Below are positions 45,875 to 54,590 of a DNA stretch of 64,000 nucleotides, piece after piece. The stretch spans positions 93,793 to 157,792 of the forward strand of contig CAVZSF010000006.1 of the NCBI GenBank assembly GCA_963777895.1, written 5' to 3'. The translations under genes and the position numbers were made by a program. Each line of letters begins with the position of its first letter. The first letter of the stretch is position 1. Source of the DNA: UBA2241 sp963777895 (GTDB lineage Bacteria; Actinomycetota; Thermoleophilia; UBA2241). Under the pieces are notes generated by a model. The model was not told the DNA's origin, ran no database searches, and was given only the letters and a program-made list of their open reading frames with translations.

Positions 45875-46435
45875 CTAGTGGACCCATGCGTGCCCATCCA
45901 GTCGAGGGTGGGGCCTTGGGATGATGAAGGGGACGTCTCGCTTGTACGCCAGATAGGCATCGCCGAACCGCTCGGCCAACTCCCCCTCTTCGAAGCGCTT
46001 GAGGTAGACCAGCAGGGAGCCGGACCAGGAGAGGACGAGGACCGTGCCCACGATCGTCCTCGCGGCGACCGCGATGCCCAGATAGGCCAGGATGGCCCCC
46101 AGCGTCATCGGGTTGCGGCAGTAGCGAAACGGACCCCCTGTCAACAGTTCCTGGGTGGGCATGACCGGCAGCGGCGTACCCCGGCCTCGAGTCAGCTGCG
46201 TGATGACCGACCAGAAGCCGAGAGAGAACCCCAGGACCATCAAGAACCCGCCGAGGACGCGGTTCACTATTCCGATATTGAGCGACGGCAGACCGAGCCG
46301 GCGGTCCAGGCGCAGCCCGACCCCGGCCACAAGGAGGGGAAGCAGCCCCAAGAAGACCAGGCCGGCAAGAAGCGTGATCGCGACCCGACTGGCTTCGCCG
46401 TGCGTCGTTTGGGCCCACTTGGCGTAACGGGACAT
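45875..46435 (-). CDS. Isoprenylcysteine-methyltransferase/phospholipid-methyltransferase-like membrane protein
   Basis: 186 residues, four to five helices. Motif GPFRYCRNPMTLGAILAYLG and a C-terminal FEEGELAERFGDAYLAYKRD match the ICMT/PEMT fold, where RNP and E-x-x-L contact S-adenosylmethionine. ATG 46435 has GGGGAGGGGC before it. Substrate unknown. Confidence 0.82.
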   Translation of the reverse strand: MSRYAKWAQTTHGEASRVAITLLAGLVFLGLLPLLVAGVGLRLDRRLGLPSLNIGIVNRVLGGFLMVLGFSLGFWSVITQLTRGRGTPLPVMPTQELLTGGPFRYCRNPMTLGAILAYLGIAVAARTIVGTVLVLSWSGSLLVYLKRFEEGELAERFGDAYLAYKRDVPFIIPRPHPRLDGHAWVH

Positions 46436-46452
46436 GCCCCTCCCCGGGGCCC

Positions 46453-46487
46453 GCGGCCCGGACTGCGCCGTCAAGCGTCCGGGCCGC
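46453..46487 (-). terminator. Hairpin between secreted-protein and ICMT-like genes
   Basis: GCGGCCCGGAC and GTCCGGGCCGC form a perfect 11-bp stem over a 13-nt loop, just past the stop of the minus-strand secreted-protein gene. Confidence 0.55.
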
Positions 46488-46509
46488 CCTGAGTCGACCT
46501 CTTGTCAGG

Positions 46510-47256
46510 TCACCTCGGCGTGACCGTGACGTGGTAGGTGATGTCGGCCGTGTAGGTGAAGTCGACGCCGGCCTCCTCCGCCGTATAGACGTCGACGCTA
46601 TGGGTGTACACGACGTGGTGGCCGACCGGTAGCGGGGCCAGCATGACCCAGTAGCCATCCGTGACGGCGTCCTCCAGGCCGCCGGGGCCGAACCCCCACA
46701 GGTCGCCCTCGACCCAGTAGAGCGAGAAGAGCGAAGACGTGCCCCGGTAGGCGTACAGGTTCCCCACCGGCCTGCCGTCGACCGTCGCGCCCAGCTCGGT
46801 AATGTGGCTCACATCCAACTCGATCGATGCCTGCATCTCGGCCTCGGTCATGCTGCCCGGCGGCGCTGTAATCAAGACCTGCCGGACGGGAACGAACACG
46901 GCCTTGCCGGCCGGCATCGTGATCGTCCAGTCGGCCGTCCCCACTGCGACATAGACCTCGGGTCCCTCCGCGAGCCAGGTGATGTACTGGTTCACACCGA
47001 GGAACCAGACCGGGCCCGACTGCCCCTCGCCCGAGTTGCTTCCGGTCCCTTCGGTGTACGGCACGGGGGTCGTCGACACCCATTGCGTCCACCTGGCGCC
47101 CCAGTCCCCGTAGCTCAGCCCGTACGGCATGGCCTGCGGCGGGATCACCCGCGGGCTCAAGTTGCGCTTCTTCGCCTCGGCCGGCGCAACCGCCATGGCA
47201 AGGATCGCCACCGCCGCCAGGCACAACAGCACTGCTCGAACTGACGTGCGTCTCAT
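46510..47256 (-). CDS. Secreted protein of unknown function
   Basis: 248 residues. ATG 47256 with GGGGGTG upstream. Signal peptide AVLLCLAAVAILAMAVAPAEA, then YGLSYGDWGARWTQWVSTTP, VWFLGVNQYITWLAEGPEVY, GKAVFVPVRQVLITAPPG and a beta-rich end (YTADITYHVTVTP). The D-W-x-x-x-W-x-x-W opening recalls the secreted paralogues at 19-21 kb, though by eye the relationship is loose. Family not recognised. Confidence 0.75.
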   Translation of the reverse strand: MRRTSVRAVLLCLAAVAILAMAVAPAEAKKRNLSPRVIPPQAMPYGLSYGDWGARWTQWVSTTPVPYTEGTGSNSGEGQSGPVWFLGVNQYITWLAEGPEVYVAVGTADWTITMPAGKAVFVPVRQVLITAPPGSMTEAEMQASIELDVSHITELGATVDGRPVGNLYAYRGTSSLFSLYWVEGDLWGFGPGGLEDAVTDGYWVMLAPLPVGHHVVYTHSVDVYTAEEAGVDFTYTADITYHVTVTPR

Positions 47257-47654
47257 GGGCACCCCCTGTCCCTGACTCCTTTCGGACCCCGGGCCGGCCG
47301 CCCCGAAGAAGCACGAAGACCGACCCGCGGGCCGGTCTCACCAGTGGCTCCCCGCCGGTGTGTGGTGGCCGCGACGTGCCGCCGGCGGATCAGCGCCTCT
47401 CGCGAACGTCACCTTAGGGGGACCACACGACGCTGTCGTCACCAGAATCTGGTGATTCTTCGGCGGCAGCGAGCGTGGGCGACGAAGTGCCGCCGGGTCA
47501 CAACCGATAGCAGCGCGTCACGGCCATCCCTATCCCGTGCCGCGCGATTGGGTTGGGGCATGGTTGCAGCCCCAGCGCTGGACGCAAACGGCCCGCGGTC
47601 ATGACGGCCTGCTATCGTCTCGTTCCTGGAGCCGATGTCCACGAAGGAGGGGCT
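47257..47654. other. Divergent intergenic region with palindromes
   Basis: No coding frame supported. It contains a near-palindrome at about 47319-47340 (AGACCGACCCGCGGGCCGGTCT) close to the secreted-protein start and the 17-bp palindrome at 47439-47455. Confidence 0.4.
47439..47455. repeat. 17-bp palindrome, copy 2
   Basis: Identical to the palindrome at 7700-7716 (TCACCAGAATCTGGTGA), also followed by TT and preceded by GTC one base away. It lies about 200 bp upstream of the TIGR04076-like gene and in a divergent promoter region. Confidence 0.55.
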
Positions 47655-47933
47655 GTGGCTGATTACAGGGTGATCGCCGAGGCGAAGGACAGCCGTTGCC
47701 CCTTCGTGAGAGTCGGCGACCGCATGGTGATAGAGGGCACGATGGTGGACCTGGATCAGACGACCAGCATCTGCACGGTCGCCTTGTCTGCCATCCAGTA
47801 CTCGCTGTTCATGATGGGTAAGGCCCAAGATCCGGTGGATTTCGGGCGATCGGAGACATACGAGCTCCAGTGTCCCGACCCGGAGGAGCGCGTCATCTTC
47901 CAAGTGACCCGCGAGGCCATCAAGGAGGTCTAG
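47655..47933 (+). CDS. TIGR04076-family small protein
   Basis: 92 residues. GTG 47655 follows GGAGG at a good distance. The sequence ADYRVIAEAKDSRCPFVRVG, MVIEGTMVDLDQTTSICTVA and a C-terminal YELQCPDPEERVIFQVTREA match the TIGR04076 pattern, a small Cys-containing protein family of unknown function. Confidence 0.78.
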   Translation: MADYRVIAEAKDSRCPFVRVGDRMVIEGTMVDLDQTTSICTVALSAIQYSLFMMGKAQDPVDFGRSETYELQCPDPEERVIFQVTREAIKEV

Positions 47934-48091
47934 TCTAGCTGGCTCGGCGGGAAGGTGCGGAAGGAATTCCCCTGGAAGGGGCGGCTGGAGGCACGCCTGT
48001 TGCATGGAGAGTGTCAGACAACCCACTCCTGCCCAGCGTGCGTCGTCACGGCTCTGCACGCCGGCCCGGCGTCGCACACCGGCAATGAGCG

Positions 48092-48133
48092 GACCGCCCC
48101 GGGTCACCAACATCGAAGTGACCCGGGGCGGTC
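48092..48133 (-). terminator. Terminator hairpin after the TolB-like gene
   Basis: GACCGCCCCGGGTCAC and GTGACCCGGGGCGGTC form a perfect 16-bp stem over a 10-nt loop, 10 bp past the stop at 48143. Confidence 0.75.
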
Positions 48134-48142
48134 CCGATCGCG

Positions 48143-49292
48143 CTACGGGAGCCAGGCTGGCGCGCCGTATCCCGCGGGTGTATGCGTGACCTGATTCAGG
48201 TGTGACCCGTCGACGTCGATCGACCAGAGGTCTCCGAGGTGCGGGTCGTCGGTCCCGCGAGTGAACAGGAGTTGCTGGCTGTCCGGGGACCACGTCGGCT
48301 GCAGCGCGTACAGACCGTCGGCGCTCGACGTGAGCTGGCGGACCCCTGAGCCGTTCGGGTGCATCAGGTACAGCTCCTGCAGGCCGCCCGTCGCCTTGGT
48401 CGCCATCGAGAACGCGATCCAGCGTCCATCAGGTGACCAGACAGCGTCCCAGATGTCGCCGACGGGACCGATAGGCGTGAAGCTCGATCCGTCGGCGCTC
48501 ACGATGTACACCGAGCGCGAGGTGTTGTTCCAGAACTGCCCTTTCGCGGCCGCGATCGCGAGCCTGGTCCCGTTGGGGGACCAACTGGCAGAGTCGCCCG
48601 AGAACACGAAGGCAGTGGTCGTTCCTTTCGGCGTCAGCCGCGTGAGACCCCCTCCGCGTGACCGGACTACGAACGCGTCCTGGGCCGCGCTGTCGCTCGT
48701 TTCGTTCGGGGCGTCCGGACGGAAGAACAGGAGCTTCGACCCATCCGGCGACGACATGACCGGGTAGTCGTGGCGCGTCCCAGCGTTCGTCAGCCGGATC
48801 AAGCCCCCGCCGTCAGAGCTGCGCCGCGAGTAGATGCCGATGGACGTGGGGTCAGCCGGGTTCCCACCTTCCATCGCGACCCGTGCGCTACCTTCTGACC
48901 ACTGGCCACCGGGCAGCTCGAGCGCGGGATACGGGGATCGGCAACACACGGTAGCCCGATCCGTCTACGTTGAAGATGCCTGTGGATCCGCGGCCGTCCA
49001 GTGTCGGAGCGAAATCGAGGAACAGGGTGCCGTCGGGCGACAACAGGGCCGCGTCGAACACCGAGTGGATCGGTCGCTCGACGGTGCTCCCTGCGTCGAT
49101 CCGATACACCTCGCCCATGTCGGCTCCCGGCAGGAACCGCGTGAACACGACGGCGTGACCCAACGGAGACGACGCCTCCGCGCCCCCGGCCGCGCGCGCC
49201 GGCTGCGTGAGCACCTGCGCCGCCCCGGTGAGGGCGACGAGTACGAAAAGCACCGTGGCCACGACGGTCGCACGAGCGAAGAGTCGTTTCAT
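48143..49292 (-). CDS. Secreted TolB-like beta-propeller protein, one frameshift
   Basis: About 382 residues. ATG 49292 after GGGAGGTGG. Signal peptide FARATVVATVLFVLVALTGA. Repeated propeller blades follow: DAALLSPDGTLFLDFAP, YPVMSSPDGSKLLFFRPD, SASWSPNGTRLAIAAA, DAVWSPDGRWIAFSMA and QPTWSPDSQQLLFTRG. The W/S-SPDG-x-x-L/I-x-F pattern defines PD40/TolB repeats. A shift near 48925-48945 joins VDGSGYRVLPIP to YPALELPGGQW. Probably an exported binding or sensing protein rather than part of a Tol system. Confidence 0.8.
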
Positions 49293-49552
49293 GGTGGCCA
49301 CCTCCCTGAAGCCGTATTGCATTGGCCAATGGAGGCCGTGTCCCCTTCAACGGTCGTCCACCACCGTTACGTTCTTTCGCAAGGACTTGTCTGGGAGCGC
49401 ATCCAGTCCGCCCTCAGGCGGATCCCGTCTGAGCTGACCCGTCCCAGCGTCTGACCAACACGGGCATCGAGCACAACACGAGCCCTGGCCAAGCCCCGTG
49501 ACGGAGCCCTTTCACCCGGCCGGGTATCTTCGTCGGGAGGTGACCTTCCTAC

Positions 49553-50446
49553 ATGCGAGCCTGCTCGATCATCGATGCTCCATCAGACCTCGGCCTGCGA
49601 CGCACTGGCGTGGATGGACTGCCGCAGGCGCTCCGCTCCGCAGGCATCCTCGAGGGGCTGCCGGCGGTTCGCAGCGGCGGCAGCATCCCGGTCCCGAGCT
49701 ACTCTCCTCTACGGGATCAACGTCACGGCGTGCTGAACGTCGACGGTATCGCCGACTTCAGCCGCCGTCTCGCCACACGCGTTTCCTTCACGCTGGACCT
49801 CGGTCTCTTCCCGCTCGTTCTTGGCGGCGACTGCAGCATCCTCATCGGTGCGACCCTCGCCCTTAGGCGGCGTGGACGCTTCGGACTGCTCTTCATCGAC
49901 GGCCATGCGGACTTCTACTCTCCCGAGACCGAGACCAACGGGGAGGTGGCGTCCATGGATCTGGCGATCGTGACCGGCAGAGGGCCCGCCGAACTCTCCG
50001 CGATCGACCAGTTGTCCCCACTCGTGCATGACGATCATGCCGTCGTGTTCGGCACCCGTGACGCGGCGCTGGCGGCCGCGGACGGCAGCCCCGACGTGAG
50101 AGAGACGGCCATGCGGGTGTTCGACCTTGCCGAGGTACGCGATCTCGGTGCAGCACACGCGGCGCGCCAGGCGGTCGAGGCCCTCGAGACGAGCCAGGTT
50201 GGTGGGTTCTGGATCCACCTCGATGCTGACGTGCTCAATGACGAGGTGATGCCGGCGGTCGACTATCGCATGGCGGATGGTCTCTGGCCCGATGAGCTGA
50301 GCGACGCCTTGGCGGTGGCATTGGCGTCGCCGCTCGCGGTGGGAATGGACGTGACGATCTATAACCCCGCCTTCGATGACGCGGAACTGTCGGCGGCGCG
50401 TACGCTCGCACAGGCCGTGACGACGGCGTTCGCGGCAACCAGCTAG
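49553..50446 (+). CDS. Arginase/agmatinase-family protein with Cys in the first metal motif
   Basis: 297 residues, ureohydrolase fold. Metal motifs: VLGGDCSILIG, FIDGHADFYSP and WIHLDADVLND. In arginases the first is GGDHS; here Cys replaces the His ligand. The remaining Asp/His ligands are present. This variant occurs in arginase-like proteins of uncharacterised activity, so formiminoglutamase-, agmatinase- or other activity cannot be chosen. ATG 49553 follows GGGAGGTGA. Stands alone. Confidence 0.85.
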   Translation: MRACSIIDAPSDLGLRRTGVDGLPQALRSAGILEGLPAVRSGGSIPVPSYSPLRDQRHGVLNVDGIADFSRRLATRVSFTLDLGLFPLVLGGDCSILIGATLALRRRGRFGLLFIDGHADFYSPETETNGEVASMDLAIVTGRGPAELSAIDQLSPLVHDDHAVVFGTRDAALAAADGSPDVRETAMRVFDLAEVRDLGAAHAARQAVEALETSQVGGFWIHLDADVLNDEVMPAVDYRMADGLWPDELSDALAVALASPLAVGMDVTIYNPAFDDAELSAARTLAQAVTTAFAATS

Positions 50447-50501
50447 CATCCTTGGGTCGGCTGCGCCGGGCCGTGCTGCGAGTCGACTCTACGCCCGTTC
50501 C

Positions 50502-51164
50502 TCAGGAAAGCGCGCGCTCGAGGGCGCCCCGGTCGTAGGGCCCCCCATGCGTCTCGAGCAGGTGCTCCACCGGTAGAGCGAGCAGCGGACGCAACCCCTC
50601 GACGACCTGCTCGCGCGTCACGTCTGCGCTCAGCCAGCGGGGATTGATCTGGGGGCCTTCGCCGAAGTCGGCGAGCGTGTCGCCGGCGACGACCGCACGG
50701 TGGCTCTCGATCCAGAGCACCGCGTCGTTCGGCTTCTGCCCCGGGAACGCCTCGACTCCGACGGGCAGCCGGTCGCCGGGCGAGTACGGACGAGCCTCGC
50801 CCTTGTTCTCGCGGAGCAGCCAGATCAGGTCGGGGCTCCCCTCTCCAGCCTGCTCGGCCGTGAGGCCGTACGTCCGCATGAGGTACTCCGCCGTATCAGG
50901 CAGCGGCGTGTACACCGGCATGCCGAACCGTTCAACCAGGCTCTGCGCGTCGCGCTCATGCCACGGCGCGGTGAGCACGATCGCCGTCTCGCGGTCAAGC
51001 GCGAGCGCCTCGATCTCGCTCGGAACGGCCAGCGGGTCGAAGAGCAGCAGCCGCTCCCCGTCGTCGATCGCGTAGGACGACACGTTCTCGCTCCACGGCT
51101 CGGTCGGCCGCCAGTCCGGGTGCGGTGCCTGCCAATGCCACAGGCCGGGTCGCAATTCACGCAC
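50502..51164 (-). CDS. Metallo-beta-lactamase-superfamily-like protein with degenerate metal motif
   Basis: 220 residues. Overall layout of an MBL-fold hydrolase: VSSYAIDDGERLLLFDPLAV, then VLTAPWHERDAQSLVERFGM in place of HxHxDH, VVAGDTLADF for the bridging Asp and LLETHGGPYDRG for the last His. The His cluster is reduced to HERD, so zinc binding is probably altered or lost. Start GTG 51164. Function unknown. Confidence 0.7.
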   Translation of the reverse strand: MRELRPGLWHWQAPHPDWRPTEPWSENVSSYAIDDGERLLLFDPLAVPSEIEALALDRETAIVLTAPWHERDAQSLVERFGMPVYTPLPDTAEYLMRTYGLTAEQAGEGSPDLIWLLRENKGEARPYSPGDRLPVGVEAFPGQKPNDAVLWIESHRAVVAGDTLADFGEGPQINPRWLSADVTREQVVEGLRPLLALPVEHLLETHGGPYDRGALERALS

Positions 51165-51398
51165 GGCGCGATCCTACTGACGCCGGCGCACATGCCGCAG
51201 CCTGCCTCGTCGCCATTCTGATCCGCTCAGAAGCTGGGCTTGTCCCGATTCGACGTCCCCCCCGTCGATGCAGAGACTGACCTGCCAACAGCGGGCGTTC
51301 AGCGCCTTCGCACGCGCTGCTCGCCGGCCATCTGATCCGCAACGTCGTCACGCTCCTCGTACTCGTTCTCGTCCCTGTCGCAGCGGGAGCGCTGTGCG
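51165..51398. other. Intergenic region
   Basis: No supported gene. One short plus-strand frame near 51330-51430 is hydrophobic but lacks a start and ribosome site. Confidence 0.3.
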
Positions 51399-51959
51399 CT
51401 ATTCAGGGAGAAGGCCGTCTCGATAGCGGACAGGTCGTGGCGATGGGAAACGGGCGTCAGCCACGCCGTCGTCCTGCGTGTCCTCCGGCGAGCTTGCGTT
51501 GTACTTGGCAGCCGTCTCGTCTGCGCAGTAAAGCCCCCAAGGGCCATCCTTCTGAAACTGTCGCGAGCTCGCGCAAAGAAGCACGCATGGGTCTTCACCC
51601 GCTCCCACGAAGGCATGGCGAGTCCCAGGTGGACAGTGCACGAAATCCCACTGCTTGAGCCGCCGCTCCTGCCCTTCGACGATCAGAAGCGCCTCTCCGG
51701 AGAGCACGAGGAAATCCTCTTGCTCAGTCTCCCAGTGATACGTCCCGCTTGGCTCGCCGGGACCGATCACCCGGATCGCCATCCCCAGCATGGGGAAGAA
51801 GGTCTCAGCCTCGTACTCGTCCACGCCCGTGAGGGGCAGGCTGTGGCCTTGACCGGGCTTCTCGAACCAGCGGGCCTCGCGTGCGTTCATCACAAACCAG
51901 CCCACGCTTGCTGGGACGAGCCCCGCTCCCATGTCATTCAGCTGAGCTTCATCAGGCAT
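51399..51959 (-). CDS. Cupin-domain protein
   Basis: 186 residues. Start ATG 51959: MPDEAQLNDMGAGLVPASVG is the usual N-terminus of this cupin group. Cupin motifs: PSGTYHWETEQEDFLVLSGE and WDFVHCPPGTRHAFVGAG, giving His and Glu metal ligands. The C-terminal end DARFPSPRPVRYRDGLLPE is also group-typical. Likely a single-metal isomerase or oxygenase-like protein; substrate unknown. The frame is open upstream to 52265, but those 102 codons look unrelated. Confidence 0.85.
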   Translation of the reverse strand: MPDEAQLNDMGAGLVPASVGWFVMNAREARWFEKPGQGHSLPLTGVDEYEAETFFPMLGMAIRVIGPGEPSGTYHWETEQEDFLVLSGEALLIVEGQERRLKQWDFVHCPPGTRHAFVGAGEDPCVLLCASSRQFQKDGPWGLYCADETAAKYNASSPEDTQDDGVADARFPSPRPVRYRDGLLPE

Positions 51960-52452
51960 GGCGGGATGTATACCCCCGCTCCAGTGATAGGCAGCACACA
52001 GTCCGTGAGAACGTCCGTCACGCTCGCGCATCAGCGCGGCGGATCGCCCACAGAAGAGCGACACCTGGCAGCGCAGCCGATACTGGCCGTCCAGCTCACG
52101 GGTCTTGCGCAAGCCGTCCAGCCTCCGGAGATGACGTGCCTGGGGTGAGTCGTCGACTGCCCCGGCGGTGTCGACGTGGATGCCCACGGGTACGCCTTGC
52201 CGGTCGCGGACCAGCTCTACGCCGGCCGCGGCCTCTGCTTCCTTCGTTCGGCGTCGCATCGTCATCCCTCCCGAGGCTGGCGACTCACGTACGGGTGGTG
52301 GCGGCTCACACGCAGGTGGCAGACCACTTCACCCTCGAGTGTCTGCCTGGTTATACCCAACATGGCGCGGCTGCTCGGGGCGGGCGCGAGATCGCCAGGG
52401 GACCTCTGTCGCGCTGCTGCGGATGCCGCATAGGCCGGGGCGGGCAACCCTG
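51960..52452. other. Gene-poor stretch upstream of the cupin gene
   Basis: A minus-strand frame at 51960-52265 is open and begins MTMRRRTKEAEAAAGVELVR. It has no recognisable domain or ribosome site, and I do not call it. Nothing else is visible. Confidence 0.3.
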
Positions 52453-53814
52453 TCAGATATACGCGAAGACCGGAGGGAAGACGATCACGACGAAGGCCGC
52501 CCAAGCCGCGTAGACCGGCACGTAACCAGTCTGCCAACGTTCGAGCGCGGTGAACGACCCGCGCCTTCGCAGCAAGCGGATGTAGAGGACAGCGGACCAC
52601 GTCAGGTTCACCAGGAGAATCACGTTCATCCCAAGCGTGGCGACCCGGTTAGGGGTCAAGCCGAACTCCGTGATGCGCGCCGCGATGGCCCACAGGGCCA
52701 CGGCGTCGGCTGCCAGCGCGCTGACGACCAGCACGACCTGCAGCACATCGAAGACGCCAGGGGGCGATTCCGGATCACGTGCGGAGATCGAGTAGAGCAC
52801 AAGCGCAAGGACTACCACCAGGAGCAGGTCGAACGCGATGAGGACGTCCCGCTCGATGCCGACCCCGCGTCCGGTCCACAGCACGGTCCCGACGAACATC
52901 ACGAGCACCGCGGCGAACAGAGGCGAGAAGAGACGCGTCAACACGGGCGCCATGTTTTCGACGACGCTCTGCTTGGCCTCGACCAACCAGGACGCGATCA
53001 CCACGGCGCCTACCGCACCGCACGGCAGGATCCACGATTCGAAGACGGGCTCGATGTCGACTCCAATGGCCCGAAAGATCATCGCTGTGAGCCCCATGAG
53101 TACGCCACCGCCGAGGGCGATCAAGACGTAGTAGATGAAGAACTCGCCCGAGAATCGAATGAGATCCATGCGACCGGCAGCCGCTCGCCAGCGGCTGCCG
53201 GCGTAGGCGACGCCGACCACAGCCACCCACAGGGCGATCGGCAGGTGCAGCGCCGTCAGCGTCTGGGTGTAGCCGTCCGGCGCGAAGGGATAGACGTTGG
53301 CGAACAGAGCCGCCGCCACGAAGCCCGCGGCCAGCCACGCGATGGTGCGAGCATCAAGCCGCCGCTTCCAGACAAAGTAGCCGGTCAGCAGAGGCAGCAC
53401 GAAGAGACTCAGATTGCGGGCGTAGAAACCTGCGTTCTCGTCGATCTGGATCCCGAAGATCGCCGGCACCTTGATGAGCAGCGCGGCAGCCGCCGCGAGA
53501 CAGAAGGCGACAACGGCCTCTGTTCGGGCCCGCGTATGAGATTCCCTCGAATCCGAGGGGACCAGAACGAGCTGCTTCCAGAGGCGGTCGGAGTGCTCGC
53601 GAGCGAACTCACGCGAGAGCGCGTCAAGGTCGCCCATGCGCTTCACCGCCACCAGGAACGCTTCATCGGTGTCGAGTCCCGCGTCGCCCAGGATCGCTAT
53701 CTGCTCGCGCAGATGGTCTTCCAGCTCAGCCACGTCGACCGAGTGGATCGCTTGCCGGCGGCGCAGATAGCTCCGCCACTGATCGATCTGCTCCTTCGAG
53801 CGAGACAGTGGCAT
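52453..53814 (-). CDS. Polytopic membrane protein with permease-prefix-like N-terminus, PadR partner
   Basis: 453 residues. The N-terminal 70 residues form a soluble helical segment (SVDVAELEDHLREQIAILGD, DEAFLVAVKRMGDLDALSRE), typical of the permease-prefix domain found in proteins encoded next to PadR regulators. About ten helices follow (LSLFVLPLLTGYFVWKRR, FFIYYVLIALGGGVLMGLTA, VLVVSALAADAVALWAIA). Function unknown. It starts 16 bp after the padR-like gene. Confidence 0.82.
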   Translation of the reverse strand: MPLSRSKEQIDQWRSYLRRRQAIHSVDVAELEDHLREQIAILGDAGLDTDEAFLVAVKRMGDLDALSREFAREHSDRLWKQLVLVPSDSRESHTRARTEAVVAFCLAAAAALLIKVPAIFGIQIDENAGFYARNLSLFVLPLLTGYFVWKRRLDARTIAWLAAGFVAAALFANVYPFAPDGYTQTLTALHLPIALWVAVVGVAYAGSRWRAAAGRMDLIRFSGEFFIYYVLIALGGGVLMGLTAMIFRAIGVDIEPVFESWILPCGAVGAVVIASWLVEAKQSVVENMAPVLTRLFSPLFAAVLVMFVGTVLWTGRGVGIERDVLIAFDLLLVVVLALVLYSISARDPESPPGVFDVLQVVLVVSALAADAVALWAIAARITEFGLTPNRVATLGMNVILLVNLTWSAVLYIRLLRRRGSFTALERWQTGYVPVYAAWAAFVVIVFPPVFAYI

Positions 53815-53830
53815 CTAGATCCGGCATCGC

Positions 53831-54217
53831 TCAGGCTCCTGCTGGCAGCGGGCGGGCTGACATGGTGCAGTCGGCTGGGACGGACAGGGATACCGTCCGC
53901 CAGATGCCTCGCAGCGCGGCGTCCACCGCCTGCCACTGCAGGCGCTGCTCCTCGAGCTGCAACCGGCCCTGGGCCGTGATCCGGTAGTACTTGCGGCGGC
54001 GGCCGCTCTCCGCAACTTCCCACCGTGCCTCGACGTAGCCAAGCCGCCCGAGCCGATGCAGAACGGGGTAGAGCATCCCGTCCGTCCACTCCAGACGCCC
54101 TCCGGACAACTCTCGAACACGCTGGAGGATGGCGTAGCCGTAGCTATCCTCTTCGGCCAGGATCGCCAGGACGATCGGGGTCGAAGAAGCGGCCACCAGG
54201 TCCTTGCTGATCTCCAT
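53831..54217 (-). CDS. PadR-family transcriptional regulator
   Basis: 128 residues. Winged-helix PadR domain: STPIVLAILAEEDSYGYAIL, WTDGMLYPVLHRLGRLGYV, GRRRKYYRITAQGRLQLEE. Start ATG 54217 (MEISKDLVAASS). It sits upstream of its membrane-protein partner, and a nested palindrome lies 45-75 bp ahead of the start, so autorepression is likely. Confidence 0.93.
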   Translation of the reverse strand: MEISKDLVAASSTPIVLAILAEEDSYGYAILQRVRELSGGRLEWTDGMLYPVLHRLGRLGYVEARWEVAESGRRRKYYRITAQGRLQLEEQRLQWQAVDAALRGIWRTVSLSVPADCTMSARPLPAGA

Positions 54218-54260
54218 GATCTAGCCTGCCGTGCGGGGTTGATGAACTCCGATGCGAGCG

Positions 54261-54294
54261 TACATAGCAGCATTATACATAATGGTGCTATGTA
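54261..54294. promoter_or_regulatory. Nested palindrome, probable PadR operator
   Basis: TACATAGCA (54261-54269) and TGCTATGTA (54286-54294) form a perfect 9-bp inverted repeat. Inside it CATTAT and ATAATG form another. PadR sites often contain ATGT-N8-ACAT-like halves. The site is AT-rich in a GC-rich genome and covers the ATG at 54290 of the plus-strand remnant. Confidence 0.65.
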
Positions 54295-54590
54295 TACCGA
54301 CAGTGCGGGGCCCGAGGAACGCCAGTTCTACCGGCGTCAGCTGCGCGCCATGAAGGGCTCCGTCGAGATCGAGCTGCTCAAGGCTCCCGGCCTTGAGATC
54401 CTGGCCACGTTGTGCGGCTGGGCGCTAGCTCGCGGCCACGCGCGCTCGGGCCAGCGCATCGCGATCGCTTCGTACCTCGGTGTCAGCGATCGCTTCGATC
54501 AGGCGGTGGCCGACTTCGCGAAGTCGCATGCAGACCGGGCCGAGATGCACCACGTCACGGTCGAGGAGGCCGCTCGGGGCGCTCGGGGAT
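54290..54590 (+). pseudogene. C-terminal remnant of a DUF2252 protein
   Basis: The plus strand encodes RQFYRRQLRAMKGSVEIELL, LCGWALARGHARSGQRIAIA, SYLGVSDRFDQAVADFAKSH: the final 90 or so residues of DUF2252 proteins, which are normally about 430-residue kinase-like proteins. The rest is absent; the PadR operator and regulator occupy the upstream side. It overlaps the end of the convergent phosphoesterase gene. A decayed fragment left by rearrangement. Confidence 0.65.

Noticed and set aside
51300..51440. Hydrophobic plus-strand frame (RNVVTLLVLVLVPVAAG)
   Set aside because: No start codon, no ribosome site, and it overlaps the end of the cupin gene; probably chance.
52168..53979. 603-codon plus-strand frame opposite the PadR partner membrane protein
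   Set aside because: Antisense of a protein with clear membrane helices and a permease-prefix segment; no domain of its own.
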